Shown: piece by piece, positions 23,924 through 32,749 of the stretch
Position numbering within the stretch: position 1 is the first letter of the stretch
Layout: each line of letters opens with the position of its first letter
Notes under the pieces: generated by a model
Seen by the model: only the letters and a program-made list of their open reading frames with translations
Database searches by the model: none
Told to the model about the DNA's origin: nothing
Origin: an uncultured Enterobacterales bacterium
Lineage (GTDB): Bacteria; Pseudomonadota; Gammaproteobacteria; Enterobacterales; Enterobacteriaceae
Direction: 5' to 3'
Assembly: GCA_946478305.1 (NCBI GenBank)
Contig: CAMLBO010000045.1
Location: 1-37,134 of the forward strand
DNA length: 37,134 nucleotides
Made by a program: the position numbers and the translations under genes

Positions 23924-25387
23924 ATGTATCTCGGACTGGATTTAGGTACCTCAGAAATTAAAGCCGTGGTGATCGACGAACAGGGCAAACTGCTGGCAAG
24001 CGCGGGGGAACCCTTAGAAGTCAGCCGCCCGCATCCGCACTGGTCTGAACAGGATCCGGCTGACTGGTGGCAGGCAACCCACCTCGCCATCTCACGTTTA
24101 CGCAGTAAGTTGCCGCAGCAGTGGCGCGAGATCCGCGCTATCGGCCTTTCCGGCCAGATGCACGGCGCGGTGCTGCTCAGCCGTGAAGGTCGGGTGCTGC
24201 GCCCGGCTATCTTATGGAATGACACCCGCTGCGCGCTTGAATGTGAACAGTTAACCCAAAGCGCCCCGGAGCTGCATCAGGTTGCAGGAAACCTGGCAAT
24301 GCCTGGTTTTACCGCACCCAAGCTGCTGTGGGTTGCCCGCCATGAACCGGCCATCTTTGAGCAAACCGCCACCGTGCTGCTGCCAAAAGATTATCTGCGC
24401 TGGATGATGAGCGGCGAGAAAGTCTCTGATATGTCAGACGCCGCCGGAACCTTATGGCTCGACGTTGCCAGACGTGACTGGTCTGACTCCCTGCTGGCCG
24501 CCTGCGGTCTGACTCGCGACCATATGCCACGGCTGGTGGAGGGCAGCGACATCAGCGCCACGCTGAAAAATGATATCGCCCGCGCCTGGGGGCTGCGTGA
24601 TGACGTGGTGATTGCCGGTGGCGGAGGCGACAACGCCGCCAGCGCCGTCGGCATTGGTGCCGTAAACCCGGGCGATGCCTTTATTTCACTCGGTACGTCC
24701 GGCGTGCTGTTTGCGGTCAATGACCGCTTCCGGCCCAACCCGCAGTCGGCAGTGCATGCGTTCTGCCATGCACTGCCTGGGCGCTGGCATCAGATGAGCG
24801 TGATGCTCACCGCCGCCAGTGCGCTGCGCTGGTACTGTAATCTGACAGGCAGCAACGAAACCACATTGTTGGCGGAAATCGCTCAACTCAGCCCGGCGCA
24901 ACAGCGGCAGGCACCGATATTTCTGCCTTATCTGTCCGGCGAGCGCACGCCGCACAACGACCCCAATGCCAGCGGCGCGTTTCATGGCATGACGCACAGC
25001 TCTGATCGCGCGGCTCTCGGCTATGCAGTACTCGAAGGCGTGGCCTTCGGCATGGCCGACGGGCTGGAGGTGATGCAGCAGGCAGGCACTCAATTACAAC
25101 AGTGTTCGCTGGTTGGCGGCGGCGCACGCAGCGACCGCTGGGCGCAGCTGATGAGTGATGCCCTGAATTTACCGGTCGTTACCCACAGCGGCGGCGAAGC
25201 CGGTGGTGCACTCGGTGCCGCCCGCCTCGGCTGGCTGGCAGCAGGCGGCGATTTCGCTGCGGTATGCCGTAAACCGGCTATCGCCCGCCAGTTTCAGCCT
25301 GATGCTGCAACCCGAGACATGCTGGTTGAGCGCCTGAATACCTATCGCACACTTTATCAACAACAGGTCGCTTTGCGATCGGCGTAA
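23924..25387 (+). CDS. dalK: DalK, D-xylulose kinase (xylulokinase, FGGY family)
   Basis: 487 residues, xylulokinase length. Phosphorylates D-xylulose from DalD to xylulose 5-phosphate. FGGY features: DLGTSEIKAV with Asp6, GLSGQMHGAVLL (74-85), LWNDTRC, catalytic Asp236 in VIAGGGGDNAAS, SLGTSGVLFAV, and the GGGARSDRWAQLMSDAL signature near 400. It starts 11 bases after dalD behind AAGGGGAAGG. XylB-like in sequence; the arabinitol role comes from operon context. Confidence 0.92.
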   Translation: MYLGLDLGTSEIKAVVIDEQGKLLASAGEPLEVSRPHPHWSEQDPADWWQATHLAISRLRSKLPQQWREIRAIGLSGQMHGAVLLSREGRVLRPAILWNDTRCALECEQLTQSAPELHQVAGNLAMPGFTAPKLLWVARHEPAIFEQTATVLLPKDYLRWMMSGEKVSDMSDAAGTLWLDVARRDWSDSLLAACGLTRDHMPRLVEGSDISATLKNDIARAWGLRDDVVIAGGGGDNAASAVGIGAVNPGDAFISLGTSGVLFAVNDRFRPNPQSAVHAFCHALPGRWHQMSVMLTAASALRWYCNLTGSNETTLLAEIAQLSPAQQRQAPIFLPYLSGERTPHNDPNASGAFHGMTHSSDRAALGYAVLEGVAFGMADGLEVMQQAGTQLQQCSLVGGGARSDRWAQLMSDALNLPVVTHSGGEAGGALGAARLGWLAAGGDFAAVCRKPAIARQFQPDAATRDMLVERLNTYRTLYQQQVALRSA

Positions 25388-25397
25388 CAAAAACCGA

Positions 25398-25456
25398 GGG
25401 CGCCTAAGCGCCCCATCTCCGTCCCTACATACCACCAGCTGCGGGCTTGCCCGCAG
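25398..25456 (+). promoter_or_regulatory. Two intercistronic hairpins between dalK and dalT
   Basis: GGGCGC-CTAA-GCGCCC (25398-25413) and CTGCGGG-CTTG-CCCGCAG (25439-25456) are both perfect short hairpins. The second abuts the dalT ribosome site AGAGGAG (25455-25461). Neither has a plus-strand T-tract. The first would be a terminator only on the minus strand (followed there by TCGGTTTTT). They could stabilise the dalDK part of the mRNA and limit dalT translation. Confidence 0.5.
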
Positions 25457-25467
25457 AGGAGTCCGAC

Positions 25468-26763
25468 ATGCACGCTATACAAAAACCGCGCACCCACTGG
25501 TTCGGTTTGCCAATGAACCTGTTCTGGGGTTATATCGCTATCGCTATTTTTATGAGCGGCGATGGCTTCGAAATGGCATTCCTCTCCAAGCATATTATCG
25601 ATATGGGCTTTACCGCCTCACAGTCTGCCCTGGTCTTTACCGTTTACGGGCTGGCAGCGGCGCTGGCGGCCTGGAGTTCGGGGGTCGTTGCGGAGATCAT
25701 TACGCCGCAAAAAGCCATGCGCATCGGTTTTATTCTGTGGGTGGTGATGCATGTCTTGTTTATGTTGTTTGGTCTGGGGATGAAAAACTACCCGCTGATG
25801 CTGCTGTTTTACGGCGTACGGGGGCTGGCTTACCCGCTGTTTATCTATTCTTTCGTGATGCTGGTAGTGCAGACCGTGCCGAAGCAGAATCTCTCTTCCG
25901 CCATGGGTTGGTTCTGGGCCATGTACTCGATTGGTATCGGCTGCATCGGCAGTTATTTACCCAGCTTTACCATCCCGTTTATGGGCGAAACCGGCACGCT
26001 GTGGTTCGCCATTGCCTGGGTGGTCGTCGGTGGCCTGATGGCCATCACCTTGCTGCGTCACGTCGGTACACCGAGCAGCAAAGCCAGCCTCAGCCCGAAA
26101 GAAAAGATGGGCGAACTGAGCCGGGCGGTGACGATTTTATTCACCAACCGCAATATTTTCCTCTCCTGCCTGATCCGTATCATCAACACCCTTTCTCTGT
26201 TTGGATTTGCGGTGATCATGCCGATCCTGTTCGTTGGTCGTCTGGGCTTTAGCATGTCCGAGTGGCTGCAAATCTGGGCGGTGTTCTTCTTCGTTACCAT
26301 TTTCACCAATATCATGTGGGGAATTCTGGGGGAGAAAATTGGCTGGCTGCGGCAGGTGCGCTGGTTCGGCTGCATCGGTTGCGCCATCTCCAGCCTGACG
26401 TTCTACTATCTGCCGGTCTATTTTGGGCACAACTTCTGGATGGCGCTGATTCCGGCCATTATGCTCGGCATTACCGTCGCGGCGTTCGTGCCGATGACCG
26501 CGGTCTTCCCGGTGCTGGAACCCCACCATAAAGGGGCGGCGATTTCGATTTACAACCTCTCCGCCGGGCTGAGTAACTTTGTCGCACCGGCTATCGCCTC
26601 TATTGTACTGCCGTTCTTCGACATCGTCGGCGTGGTCTGGGTCTACACCGCCCTCTATCTGGTCGCCGCCGTACTGACGGTGATTGTCAAAGTTGAGCAG
26701 CCGGGGCATCCGGCCAAAACAAAACCCGCGCCCCTACCCACTGCCTCTGTACTGCGGACATAA
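25468..26763 (+). CDS. dalT: DalT, D-arabinitol:H+ symporter (MFS)
   Basis: 431 residues from the ATG at 25468 (MHAIQKPRTHWFGLPMNLFWG), preceded by GAGGAG; the in-frame start at 25447 lies within the upstream hairpin. About twelve hydrophobic helices can be followed, with a central cytoplasmic loop around 205-230 (TPSSKASLSPKEKMGEL). N-terminal GDGFEMAFLSKHIIDMGFTASQSA resembles the Klebsiella RbtT/DalT polyol transporters. Third gene of the dal operon; imports the substrate of DalD. Ribitol or another pentitol may also be carried. Confidence 0.85.
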   Translation: MHAIQKPRTHWFGLPMNLFWGYIAIAIFMSGDGFEMAFLSKHIIDMGFTASQSALVFTVYGLAAALAAWSSGVVAEIITPQKAMRIGFILWVVMHVLFMLFGLGMKNYPLMLLFYGVRGLAYPLFIYSFVMLVVQTVPKQNLSSAMGWFWAMYSIGIGCIGSYLPSFTIPFMGETGTLWFAIAWVVVGGLMAITLLRHVGTPSSKASLSPKEKMGELSRAVTILFTNRNIFLSCLIRIINTLSLFGFAVIMPILFVGRLGFSMSEWLQIWAVFFFVTIFTNIMWGILGEKIGWLRQVRWFGCIGCAISSLTFYYLPVYFGHNFWMALIPAIMLGITVAAFVPMTAVFPVLEPHHKGAAISIYNLSAGLSNFVAPAIASIVLPFFDIVGVVWVYTALYLVAAVLTVIVKVEQPGHPAKTKPAPLPTASVLRT

Positions 26764-26784
26764 AAAAACCGGGCGAAAGCCCGG
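26762..26784 (-). terminator. Terminator of hemB
   Basis: CCGGGC-GAAA-GCCCGG (26769-26784) preceded on the plus strand by seven A (26762-26768), giving GCCCGG then TTTTTTT on the minus strand. It is 18 bases past the hemB stop and overlaps the dalT stop codon, so it separates the convergent operons. For the plus strand the tail is CTTGAA, a weak stop. Confidence 0.9.
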
Positions 26785-26802
26785 CTTGAAGGATGCAGGG
26801 GA

Positions 26803-27777
26803 TCAGATGCCCTGCTCGGCAATATCCATCGCAAAGTAAGTCAGGATGATATCTGCGCCCGCACGCTTAATTGCGCCAAGGCTTTCGCGCACCACGGCGC
26901 GCTCGTCGATGGCACCGGCCTGCGCGGCAAATTTGATCATCGCGTATTCACCGCTGACCTGATATGCCGCCAGTGGCAGGCGCGAGGCTTCACGGATATC
27001 GCGGATCACATCCAGATAGGCACCGGCAGGTTTTACCATCAGCGCGTCGGCGCCTTCCTGCTCATCCATCAGGGATTCGCGCACCGCTTCGCGGCGGTTC
27101 ATCGGGTTCATCTGGTACTGTTTGCGGTTGCCTTTCAGCACGCTGCCGCCCGCTTCACGGAAAGGTCCGTACAGGGAAGAGGCAAATTTAGTGGAGTACG
27201 CCATGATCGAGGTATCGATGAAGCCGGCTTCGTCCAGCGCGCTGCGAATAGCCTGTACCTGACCGTCCTGAGCGGCGGAAGGTGCGATGAAATCCGCACC
27301 GGCGGCGGCGGCAACCACGGCTTGCCTGCCAAGATTTTTCAGCGTGGCGTCGTTGTCTACGCCGTGGTCATGCAGTACGCCGCAGTGGCCGTGCGAGGTG
27401 TATTCGCAGAAACAAGTGTCGGACATGACGATCATTTCCGGGACGGTGTCTTTACAGATACGCGCCATACGGGCAACCAGACCGTTTTCGTTCCAGGTAT
27501 CGCTGCCGGTGGCGTCCATGTGTTTAGAGATACCGAAGGTCATCACCGAGCGGATACCGGCGCGAGCATAGCGCTCAATCTCGAACGCCAGACGGGATTC
27601 AGGAATACGCATCACACCAGGCATGGCTTCGATCGGCACGTATTCAGATGTCTCTTCTTCGACAAAAATCGGCAGTACCAGGTCGTTCACGCTGAATTCA
27701 GTTTCCTGAAAAAGGGCGCGCAGTGAGTCGGACTGTCTCAGGCGGCGAAGGCGTGAGTGGGGGAACTGATTAGACAT
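26803..27777 (-). CDS. hemB: HemB, delta-aminolevulinic acid dehydratase (porphobilinogen synthase)
   Basis: 324 residues, equal to E. coli HemB. Condenses two 5-aminolevulinate molecules to porphobilinogen in haem synthesis (EC 4.2.1.24). Active-site zinc cysteines 122, 124 and 132 are in [17 protein letters not shown]. The two Schiff-base lysines are Lys197 (YSTKFASS) and Lys249 ([10 protein letters not shown]). No residue is missing. It stands alone between the dal operon and the peptide-transport cluster. Confidence 0.98.
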   Translation of the reverse strand: MSNQFPHSRLRRLRQSDSLRALFQETEFSVNDLVLPIFVEEETSEYVPIEAMPGVMRIPESRLAFEIERYARAGIRSVMTFGISKHMDATGSDTWNENGLVARMARICKDTVPEMIVMSDTCFCEYTSHGHCGVLHDHGVDNDATLKNLGRQAVVAAAAGADFIAPSAAQDGQVQAIRSALDEAGFIDTSIMAYSTKFASSLYGPFREAGGSVLKGNRKQYQMNPMNRREAVRESLMDEQEGADALMVKPAGAYLDVIRDIREASRLPLAAYQVSGEYAMIKFAAQAGAIDERAVVRESLGAIKRAGADIILTYFAMDIAEQGI

Positions 27778-27877
27778 GAAAACTCCTAAGAAATTAACCT
27801 GTTGCGGGTGAAAAAGGTTCGCATACCAAGTCAGACGGCAAGCTGGAGCACCCGGCGTCGAAAAGCGAGGGGACTAT

Positions 27878-27887
27878 TTTATAACAC
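27878..27887 (-). promoter_or_regulatory. Candidate extended -10 promoter of hemB
   Basis: On the minus strand TG-T-TATAAAA reads as an extended -10 element about 100 bp before the hemB ATG. The -35 at the expected distance is poor (TTCATC). Low certainty. Confidence 0.4.
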
Positions 27888-27949
27888 TGCGTATAAAAAT
27901 GATGAACTTTACGTGAGGGGATGTTGTAGCAACTCATGTCAAGCAACAG

Positions 27950-28061
27950 GCGTTATTGCCGCAGGCAGTTTGGACGCGGACAGCGCGCTAGAGCCGCAGA
28001 GTGCTCGAAGTACGTGAGGACGTTGAGCACTCTCCGCGTTCAAAATGGCAAGTCAAATAGC
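27950..28061 (-). repeat. 112-bp structured intergenic repeat, copy B (ABC ATPase-hemB)
   Basis: Gap-free match to copy A at 15476-15587. Arms TTTGGACGCGG (27969-27979) and CCGCGTTCAAA (28034-28044) pair. Relative to copy A, one C-G pair in the stem has become G-C, a compensatory change. On the minus strand the element begins 6 bases after the stop of the ABC ATPase gene, the same orientation and position as copy A relative to livK. Confidence 0.8.
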
Positions 28062-28067
28062 CTGTCG

Positions 28068-29906
28068 TTAGATCTGTACAAAATGGCCCGCTGACACTTC
28101 ACTGTATTGTCTCACTGGCGGCACATAGCTGTTATCGCGCACCGGGCTTTTCAGTTCATCAACTTGCATATGGCGCTTAAGTGCGCGTCTGGCCGGGTCA
28201 GGTACCGGCACGGACGCCATCAGTTTGCGGGTATAGGCGTGCTGCGGATTATCGAAAATCGCGGCACGCGGGCCGATTTCCACAATCTCCCCCAGATACA
28301 TCACCGCCACGCGGTGGCTGACTCGTTCGACCACCGCCATGTCGTGGGAGATAAACAGATACGACAGGTTCATGCTCTCTTGTAAATCAAGCAACAGGTT
28401 CACCACCTGCGCTTTTACCGACACATCCAGCGCCGACACCGATTCATCCGCCACAATCACTTTCGGATCCAGCGTCAGAGCGCGGGCAATGCAGATACGC
28501 TGGCGCTGACCGCCGGAAAACTCATGCGGGAAGCGGCGCATCATGTCCGGCGACAGCCCGACTTTGTGCAGCAGCGCGGCGGCTTTCTCTTTAGCCTCTG
28601 CGCGGTTATGCAGTTTATGTTGCAGCATCGGCTCAATCAGCGCGTCACCGATGCGCATACGCGGATTGAGGCTGGCGAACGGATCCTGAAAAATCATCTG
28701 GATACGCTGACGCATCTGCAAAATTTCACGCTTGTTGATGTTCATTACGTCGAAGCCGTCGAAGTCTATCGCCCCGCTGTGTGGCGTCATCAGCCGTGTC
28801 ACGGCGCGACCGGTGGTGGATTTGCCACATCCTGACTCCCCCACCAGCGAAAGCGTTTCGCCCTGTAACAGATCAAAACTGATATTTTCCACCGCATGTA
28901 CTGCCCCAACCTGACGGCTCAGCAAGCCGCCGTAGACCGGAAAACGGGCGCTGAGTTTTTTCACCGACAGCACCGGTGACTGGCTGGCGTCCGGCGTATT
29001 GGCGACCTCCAGCGGCTGGGTGGCGGCACCGGTTTGCAGGTCAATCTGCGGGAAACGCAGCGGCCAGGCGCGCCCCTGCATAGAACCTAATTTCGGCACC
29101 GCGGCCAGCAGTGCGCGGGTATAAGGGTGTTTCGGGCGGTGGAACAGCTCCGCCGTTTCGCCACTTTCGACACATTCCCCGCGGTACATCACCAGCGTAC
29201 GGTCCGCGATCTCCGCCACCACGCCCATATCATGGGTGATGAACAGCACCGCCATCCCCTCTTCCTCTTGCAGGGTTTTGATCAGGTCAAGGATCTGCCC
29301 CTGAATAGTGACGTCGAGCGCGGTGGTTGGTTCATCGGCAATCAGCAGCTTCGGTTTGAGCGCCAGCGCCATAGCAATCATCACTCGCTGACGCATACCA
29401 CCGGAGAACTGATGTGGGTACTCATCAAATCGCGCACTGGCGTTGGGAATACGCACTTTTTCCAGCAACCGCAGGGTCTCTGCACGGGCCGCTTTTGACG
29501 ACAACCCGCGATGACGTTTCAGGCTTTCGGCAATCTGCCGCCCGATGCTGAACGTGGGGTTCAGTGAAGTCATCGGCTCTTGAAAAATCATCGCCATTTC
29601 ATTGCCGCGAATGTCGCGCATCGCCTTGTCGGAGAGCGTTAACAGGTTGCGCTGATTGAGGCTCACCGCGCCTTCAATCTTACTGGAATTAGCCTTCAGA
29701 AGACGCATGACCGACAGCGAAGTGACACTTTTGCCGGAGCCGGACTCACCGACAATCGCCAGCGTTTCGCCGGGAAAGACTTCAAATGAGAGATCCCGCA
29801 CCACGGGCAGCCAGTCGTCGTCACTCCGAAATGAGGTGGTGAGGTTTTTCACTTCCAGTACCGGCAGGCGCGGCGTGGCGGCAGATTCTGTCATGCGAGT
29901 GGTCAT
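28068..29906 (-). CDS. Double ATP-binding protein of a peptide-type ABC importer (GsiA/DppDF-like)
   Basis: 612 residues, two fused nucleotide-binding domains. Domain 1 has Walker A GESGSGKS (53-60), signature FSGGMRQR (167-174) and Walker B LLIADEPTTALD. Domain 2 has Walker A GESGCGKS (356-363), signature FSGGQRQR near 464, and VIVADESVSALD, where Ser replaces the usual Pro after DE. Each domain ends in the oligopeptide-family region (HPYTRALLAAVP; HAYTRKLMASVP). Length and layout match E. coli GsiA, the glutathione importer ATPase. The partner permeases and binding protein are on the other strand of the same cluster. It follows the M81 gene by 31 bases, with GGAG before the ATG. Confidence 0.93.
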   Translation of the reverse strand: MTTRMTESAATPRLPVLEVKNLTTSFRSDDDWLPVVRDLSFEVFPGETLAIVGESGSGKSVTSLSVMRLLKANSSKIEGAVSLNQRNLLTLSDKAMRDIRGNEMAMIFQEPMTSLNPTFSIGRQIAESLKRHRGLSSKAARAETLRLLEKVRIPNASARFDEYPHQFSGGMRQRVMIAMALALKPKLLIADEPTTALDVTIQGQILDLIKTLQEEEGMAVLFITHDMGVVAEIADRTLVMYRGECVESGETAELFHRPKHPYTRALLAAVPKLGSMQGRAWPLRFPQIDLQTGAATQPLEVANTPDASQSPVLSVKKLSARFPVYGGLLSRQVGAVHAVENISFDLLQGETLSLVGESGCGKSTTGRAVTRLMTPHSGAIDFDGFDVMNINKREILQMRQRIQMIFQDPFASLNPRMRIGDALIEPMLQHKLHNRAEAKEKAAALLHKVGLSPDMMRRFPHEFSGGQRQRICIARALTLDPKVIVADESVSALDVSVKAQVVNLLLDLQESMNLSYLFISHDMAVVERVSHRVAVMYLGEIVEIGPRAAIFDNPQHAYTRKLMASVPVPDPARRALKRHMQVDELKSPVRDNSYVPPVRQYSEVSAGHFVQI

Positions 29907-29937
29907 GCTGTTTCTCCGGCAAATCCAGGTCAGTCAA

Positions 29938-31371
29938 TTAACGGCTACGGGCTGAAAGCACCGGCTGTGGCGTAAAGCTGAAATCTTTGTCAAACGGGAA
30001 GGTTTCGCGCACTTTACGGTTGCGCGGCAGACGTTCGACAAACTGATCCACCACCCCGTTGGAGAGTGCCATCAGGTTTGGCCGGGCTATCGGTGCCAGT
30101 TCAGGCGACAGATAACCGGATTTCACCACCACGATTTGGGCAGCATGCGGATCCAGCCCCAGCGCGGTGAAATCGCTGATGTTGTGATACGGCCTGCGCC
30201 GCGCCGATACCACGACGTCGATACCGCCGGTGCGCAGCACCGCCTGACGGTCAGCAGGAGCCAGCGCATCGAGCAGCAGTACCACTTCAAATTCCCCCTT
30301 CACCTGCGGGCTGGCGTGGTCGAGCGAGGCGCCGAGCGTCAGGGTTAAGGTTGAACCCACACCGGCGTTGAACGCCGCTTCGGTCGCGGCTAAATCCGTG
30401 ATCCCGGCGACAATGACCCCTTCGGCATATTGCGCGATAAGCTCGGCCAGCACGTCGGCACGGTCACCCACGCCACCGCCGGTCGGGTTGTCGCCGGAAT
30501 CGGCTAAGATCACCGGCTGCGTCGGGCTGGCTATCGCCTTGGCGACACAGGCTTTGACGGTGTCGGTTTCGCAGCCGAAGACGAAATCTTCGCGGGCATC
30601 CCAGTAGGCCTGCGCCAGCTGGTTGGCTTCACGCTCCAGCACGGCCTGGTCAGTGCCGGTCATGATCACCGCCGCCGTGGCGCGCGGCTCATCGGCCCAG
30701 ACGTAACCGACCATCAGTGAGCTGTCCCACACGCCGTCGACTTCATCCATCACCGGTAAGCGGGCGTACAAGCTTTTCGCTGGTTCATCTTCGGTACTGG
30801 TGCGTTCGCCGGGTAATACCACCGGCACCGGCACCCAGAGCAGCGTCGGTTTCACGCCGGTTTGCAGCGTTTTGATCAGCATGGCAACTGAACGGCGCAT
30901 GGTCTCTTCGGTATCAATGTGCGGCGCAGTGCGGTAAGTGGAGAACATGTCGATGGCATCAATAATTTTCTGCGAGACGTTGCCGTGCAGGTCATAACTG
31001 ACGCTGATCGGGCAGTCCGGTCCGACGACCTCGCGGGCCGCAGCGATCCAGTCGCCTTCGGCATCTTCCATCCCTTCCACGTACATAGCGCCATGCATCG
31101 GCAGATAGAGGCCGTCGAAGGGTTTTTGTGCTTCCAGACCGGCGATCAGTTCGCCTTTGAATTTCTCATAGGTTGCTCGCGAAACCGGCCCACCAGCGAT
31201 GGCGCGGGCGTGGATCGTCGGTAAAAAGGTTGCCGGATAATCCTGCAAGAACCTGAAATAAGGCGCGGCGAGCAGCGCAGCGTCGCGCGTGACGCGGAAG
31301 TCTTTTTCTTCGTTAAGCACCGGATTGTAAGTGCTGCATTCGATATGGATACCGCCAACGGCTATACGCAT
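29938..31371 (-). CDS. M81-family (MlrC-type) metallohydrolase
   Basis: 477 residues. The DUF1485/MlrC N-terminal part has GGIHIECSTYNP (6-17) and LPMHGAMYVEGMEDAEG. The zinc ligands of Sphingomonas MlrC (Asp167, His169, His191) correspond to Asp127, His129 (SYDLHGN) and His151 (TAPHIDTEETM), with identical spacing. The C-terminal MlrC domain begins around 287 with ILADSGDNPTGGGVGD. MlrC cleaves the linear microcystin tetrapeptide; most family members have unknown substrates. The gene lies between a ROK regulator (7-base gap) and a peptide ABC ATPase, which points to hydrolysis of the imported compound in the cytoplasm; no signal peptide is seen. Confidence 0.88.
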   Translation of the reverse strand: MRIAVGGIHIECSTYNPVLNEEKDFRVTRDAALLAAPYFRFLQDYPATFLPTIHARAIAGGPVSRATYEKFKGELIAGLEAQKPFDGLYLPMHGAMYVEGMEDAEGDWIAAAREVVGPDCPISVSYDLHGNVSQKIIDAIDMFSTYRTAPHIDTEETMRRSVAMLIKTLQTGVKPTLLWVPVPVVLPGERTSTEDEPAKSLYARLPVMDEVDGVWDSSLMVGYVWADEPRATAAVIMTGTDQAVLEREANQLAQAYWDAREDFVFGCETDTVKACVAKAIASPTQPVILADSGDNPTGGGVGDRADVLAELIAQYAEGVIVAGITDLAATEAAFNAGVGSTLTLTLGASLDHASPQVKGEFEVVLLLDALAPADRQAVLRTGGIDVVVSARRRPYHNISDFTALGLDPHAAQIVVVKSGYLSPELAPIARPNLMALSNGVVDQFVERLPRNRKVRETFPFDKDFSFTPQPVLSARSR

Positions 31372-31378
31372 GAGTTTG

Positions 31379-32524
31379 TTACCTTACAGTGGAATCAGGG
31401 CCTGTCAGAAAACGATGCGCAGAGATGCTCGCCGCAGCGCGCGACCACGTATCGTCGTTAAGTGAAAATGTCCGCACCGGCGTCATACCGGCAACACCCG
31501 GCAGAACGTTGGCGTCGATAGATTGCTGCACTACCGTGCCGAATAACCCGCTGAACGCCCCTTCCTGATGGGCAATCAGGATCATTTCCGGGTCATTGAT
31601 TTGGATAAGATGCGATACCGCCAGCCCCAGCGCCGTACCGGCGTGGTGCAAAATGCGTACAGCCTGGTTGTTGCCCTTAGAGGCCAGCAGCTCCAGTTGC
31701 GCCATGGTGTTCACATCCAGCCCTTCGGCTTTCGCCGCCTGCATCACCGCATTGAGGGACGCAATGGTATCGAGACATCCGCGTTTACCGCAGCGGCATG
31801 GGGTCCCGTTCAGTTCGATGGTGCTGTGGGCAATTTCTCCCGCACCGCCGTGCGCGCCACGGTGTAAATGTCCGGCAATAAAATGCGCGCTGCCAATGCC
31901 TGCGCCGTGGCTGACCAGCGTAAAACTGCGCAGCTCTCGAGCGTGACCAAAACGCTTCTCACTCACCGCCAGCGCTTTGGCGTCGTTTTCAATCGCCACG
32001 TCCATACCGGTGGTCTTGCTGACCAACGCCGCCAGTGGCACATCGCGCCAGCCGAGCAGCGCCGACTGTACGCAGGTCGACTGATGGGCATCAATAAATC
32101 CGGAAAGCGTCACACCCAGTCCAAGCAACTTTTCGGCGGCACCGCCATGATGTTCCAGCAAGTCTGGCAGCGCGGCGGCGATATCGTCGGCCAGCTGCTG
32201 CGGTACGGTACTCAGCGGGAAAGTGACCCGCGAGAGAATGTCACCGTTGAGGTTAATCAGCACCATGTGCGCCGGATTCTGTAACAGCGAAACGCCCGCG
32301 AAATAGGCCCCGTCAGGATGCACCATCAGACGCACTGACGGCCTGCCCTGCCCGGCACCCGGCACCGTCTCGGCTTCAAACAGAAAACCCGCGTCAATCA
32401 TCTCCCGCACTACGCCGCTGACCGCCGCTTTGCTCATTCCGGAAAATTGCACCAGGTCAGTTCGGCTCAGGCCATCTGACACTGCAATCGCACCCAAAAT
32501 CTGTCGTTGTAAGGGGGTTAACAT
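31379..32524 (-). CDS. ROK-family transcriptional regulator (NagC/Mlc/XylR type)
   Basis: 381 residues from the ATG at 32524 (MLTPLQRQILGAIAV); a GTG at 32551 would add nine residues, and neither has a strong ribosome site. A MarR-like winged helix lies at about 3-60 (RTDLVQFSGMSKAAVSGVVREM). The ROK domain follows with VAIENDAKALAV, GAGIGSAHF, GEIAHSTIE, and the zinc motif CRCGKRGCLD. Such regulators repress sugar or amino-sugar uptake genes until a sugar or sugar phosphate binds. First gene of the minus-strand arm and divergent from the binding-protein gene, so probably the local regulator of both arms. Confidence 0.88.
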   Translation of the reverse strand: MLTPLQRQILGAIAVSDGLSRTDLVQFSGMSKAAVSGVVREMIDAGFLFEAETVPGAGQGRPSVRLMVHPDGAYFAGVSLLQNPAHMVLINLNGDILSRVTFPLSTVPQQLADDIAAALPDLLEHHGGAAEKLLGLGVTLSGFIDAHQSTCVQSALLGWRDVPLAALVSKTTGMDVAIENDAKALAVSEKRFGHARELRSFTLVSHGAGIGSAHFIAGHLHRGAHGGAGEIAHSTIELNGTPCRCGKRGCLDTIASLNAVMQAAKAEGLDVNTMAQLELLASKGNNQAVRILHHAGTALGLAVSHLIQINDPEMILIAHQEGAFSGLFGTVVQQSIDANVLPGVAGMTPVRTFSLNDDTWSRAAASISAHRFLTGPDSTVR

Positions 32525-32598
32525 ATTCGTTTTCCGGCTCTCAAATTTCACTCAGCTGCATTGACATTAAACATTAAAAATGGATATATCAATGCCTA

Positions 32599-32651
32599 TT
32601 AGTTCACAATTTGAACCAAACATCGCAACATAAGTTTTTCATATGAACTAA
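32599..32651. promoter_or_regulatory. Operator-like inverted repeats in the divergent ROK/binding-protein promoter region
   Basis: GTTCA-CAATT-TGAAC (32602-32616) is a perfect short inverted repeat. TTAGTTCA (32599-32606) recurs inverted as TGAACTAA (32644-32651), where TTCATATGAA (32639-32648) is itself a perfect palindrome. Both sites lie in the 225-bp divergent region, about 100-150 bp before the plus-strand binding-protein gene and 75-125 bp before the regulator gene. ROK repressors bind symmetric AT-rich sites, so control by the adjacent ROK protein is inferred. Confidence 0.5.
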
Positions 32652-32749
32652 TTACATAAAAATAGCTTCACACTGTTTTGCAGGTCTGCTGACGGACTTT
32701 CAGCGTCAGGTTTCACTCATTTCACTTCTTACGAGGCAGAGGAAATACG

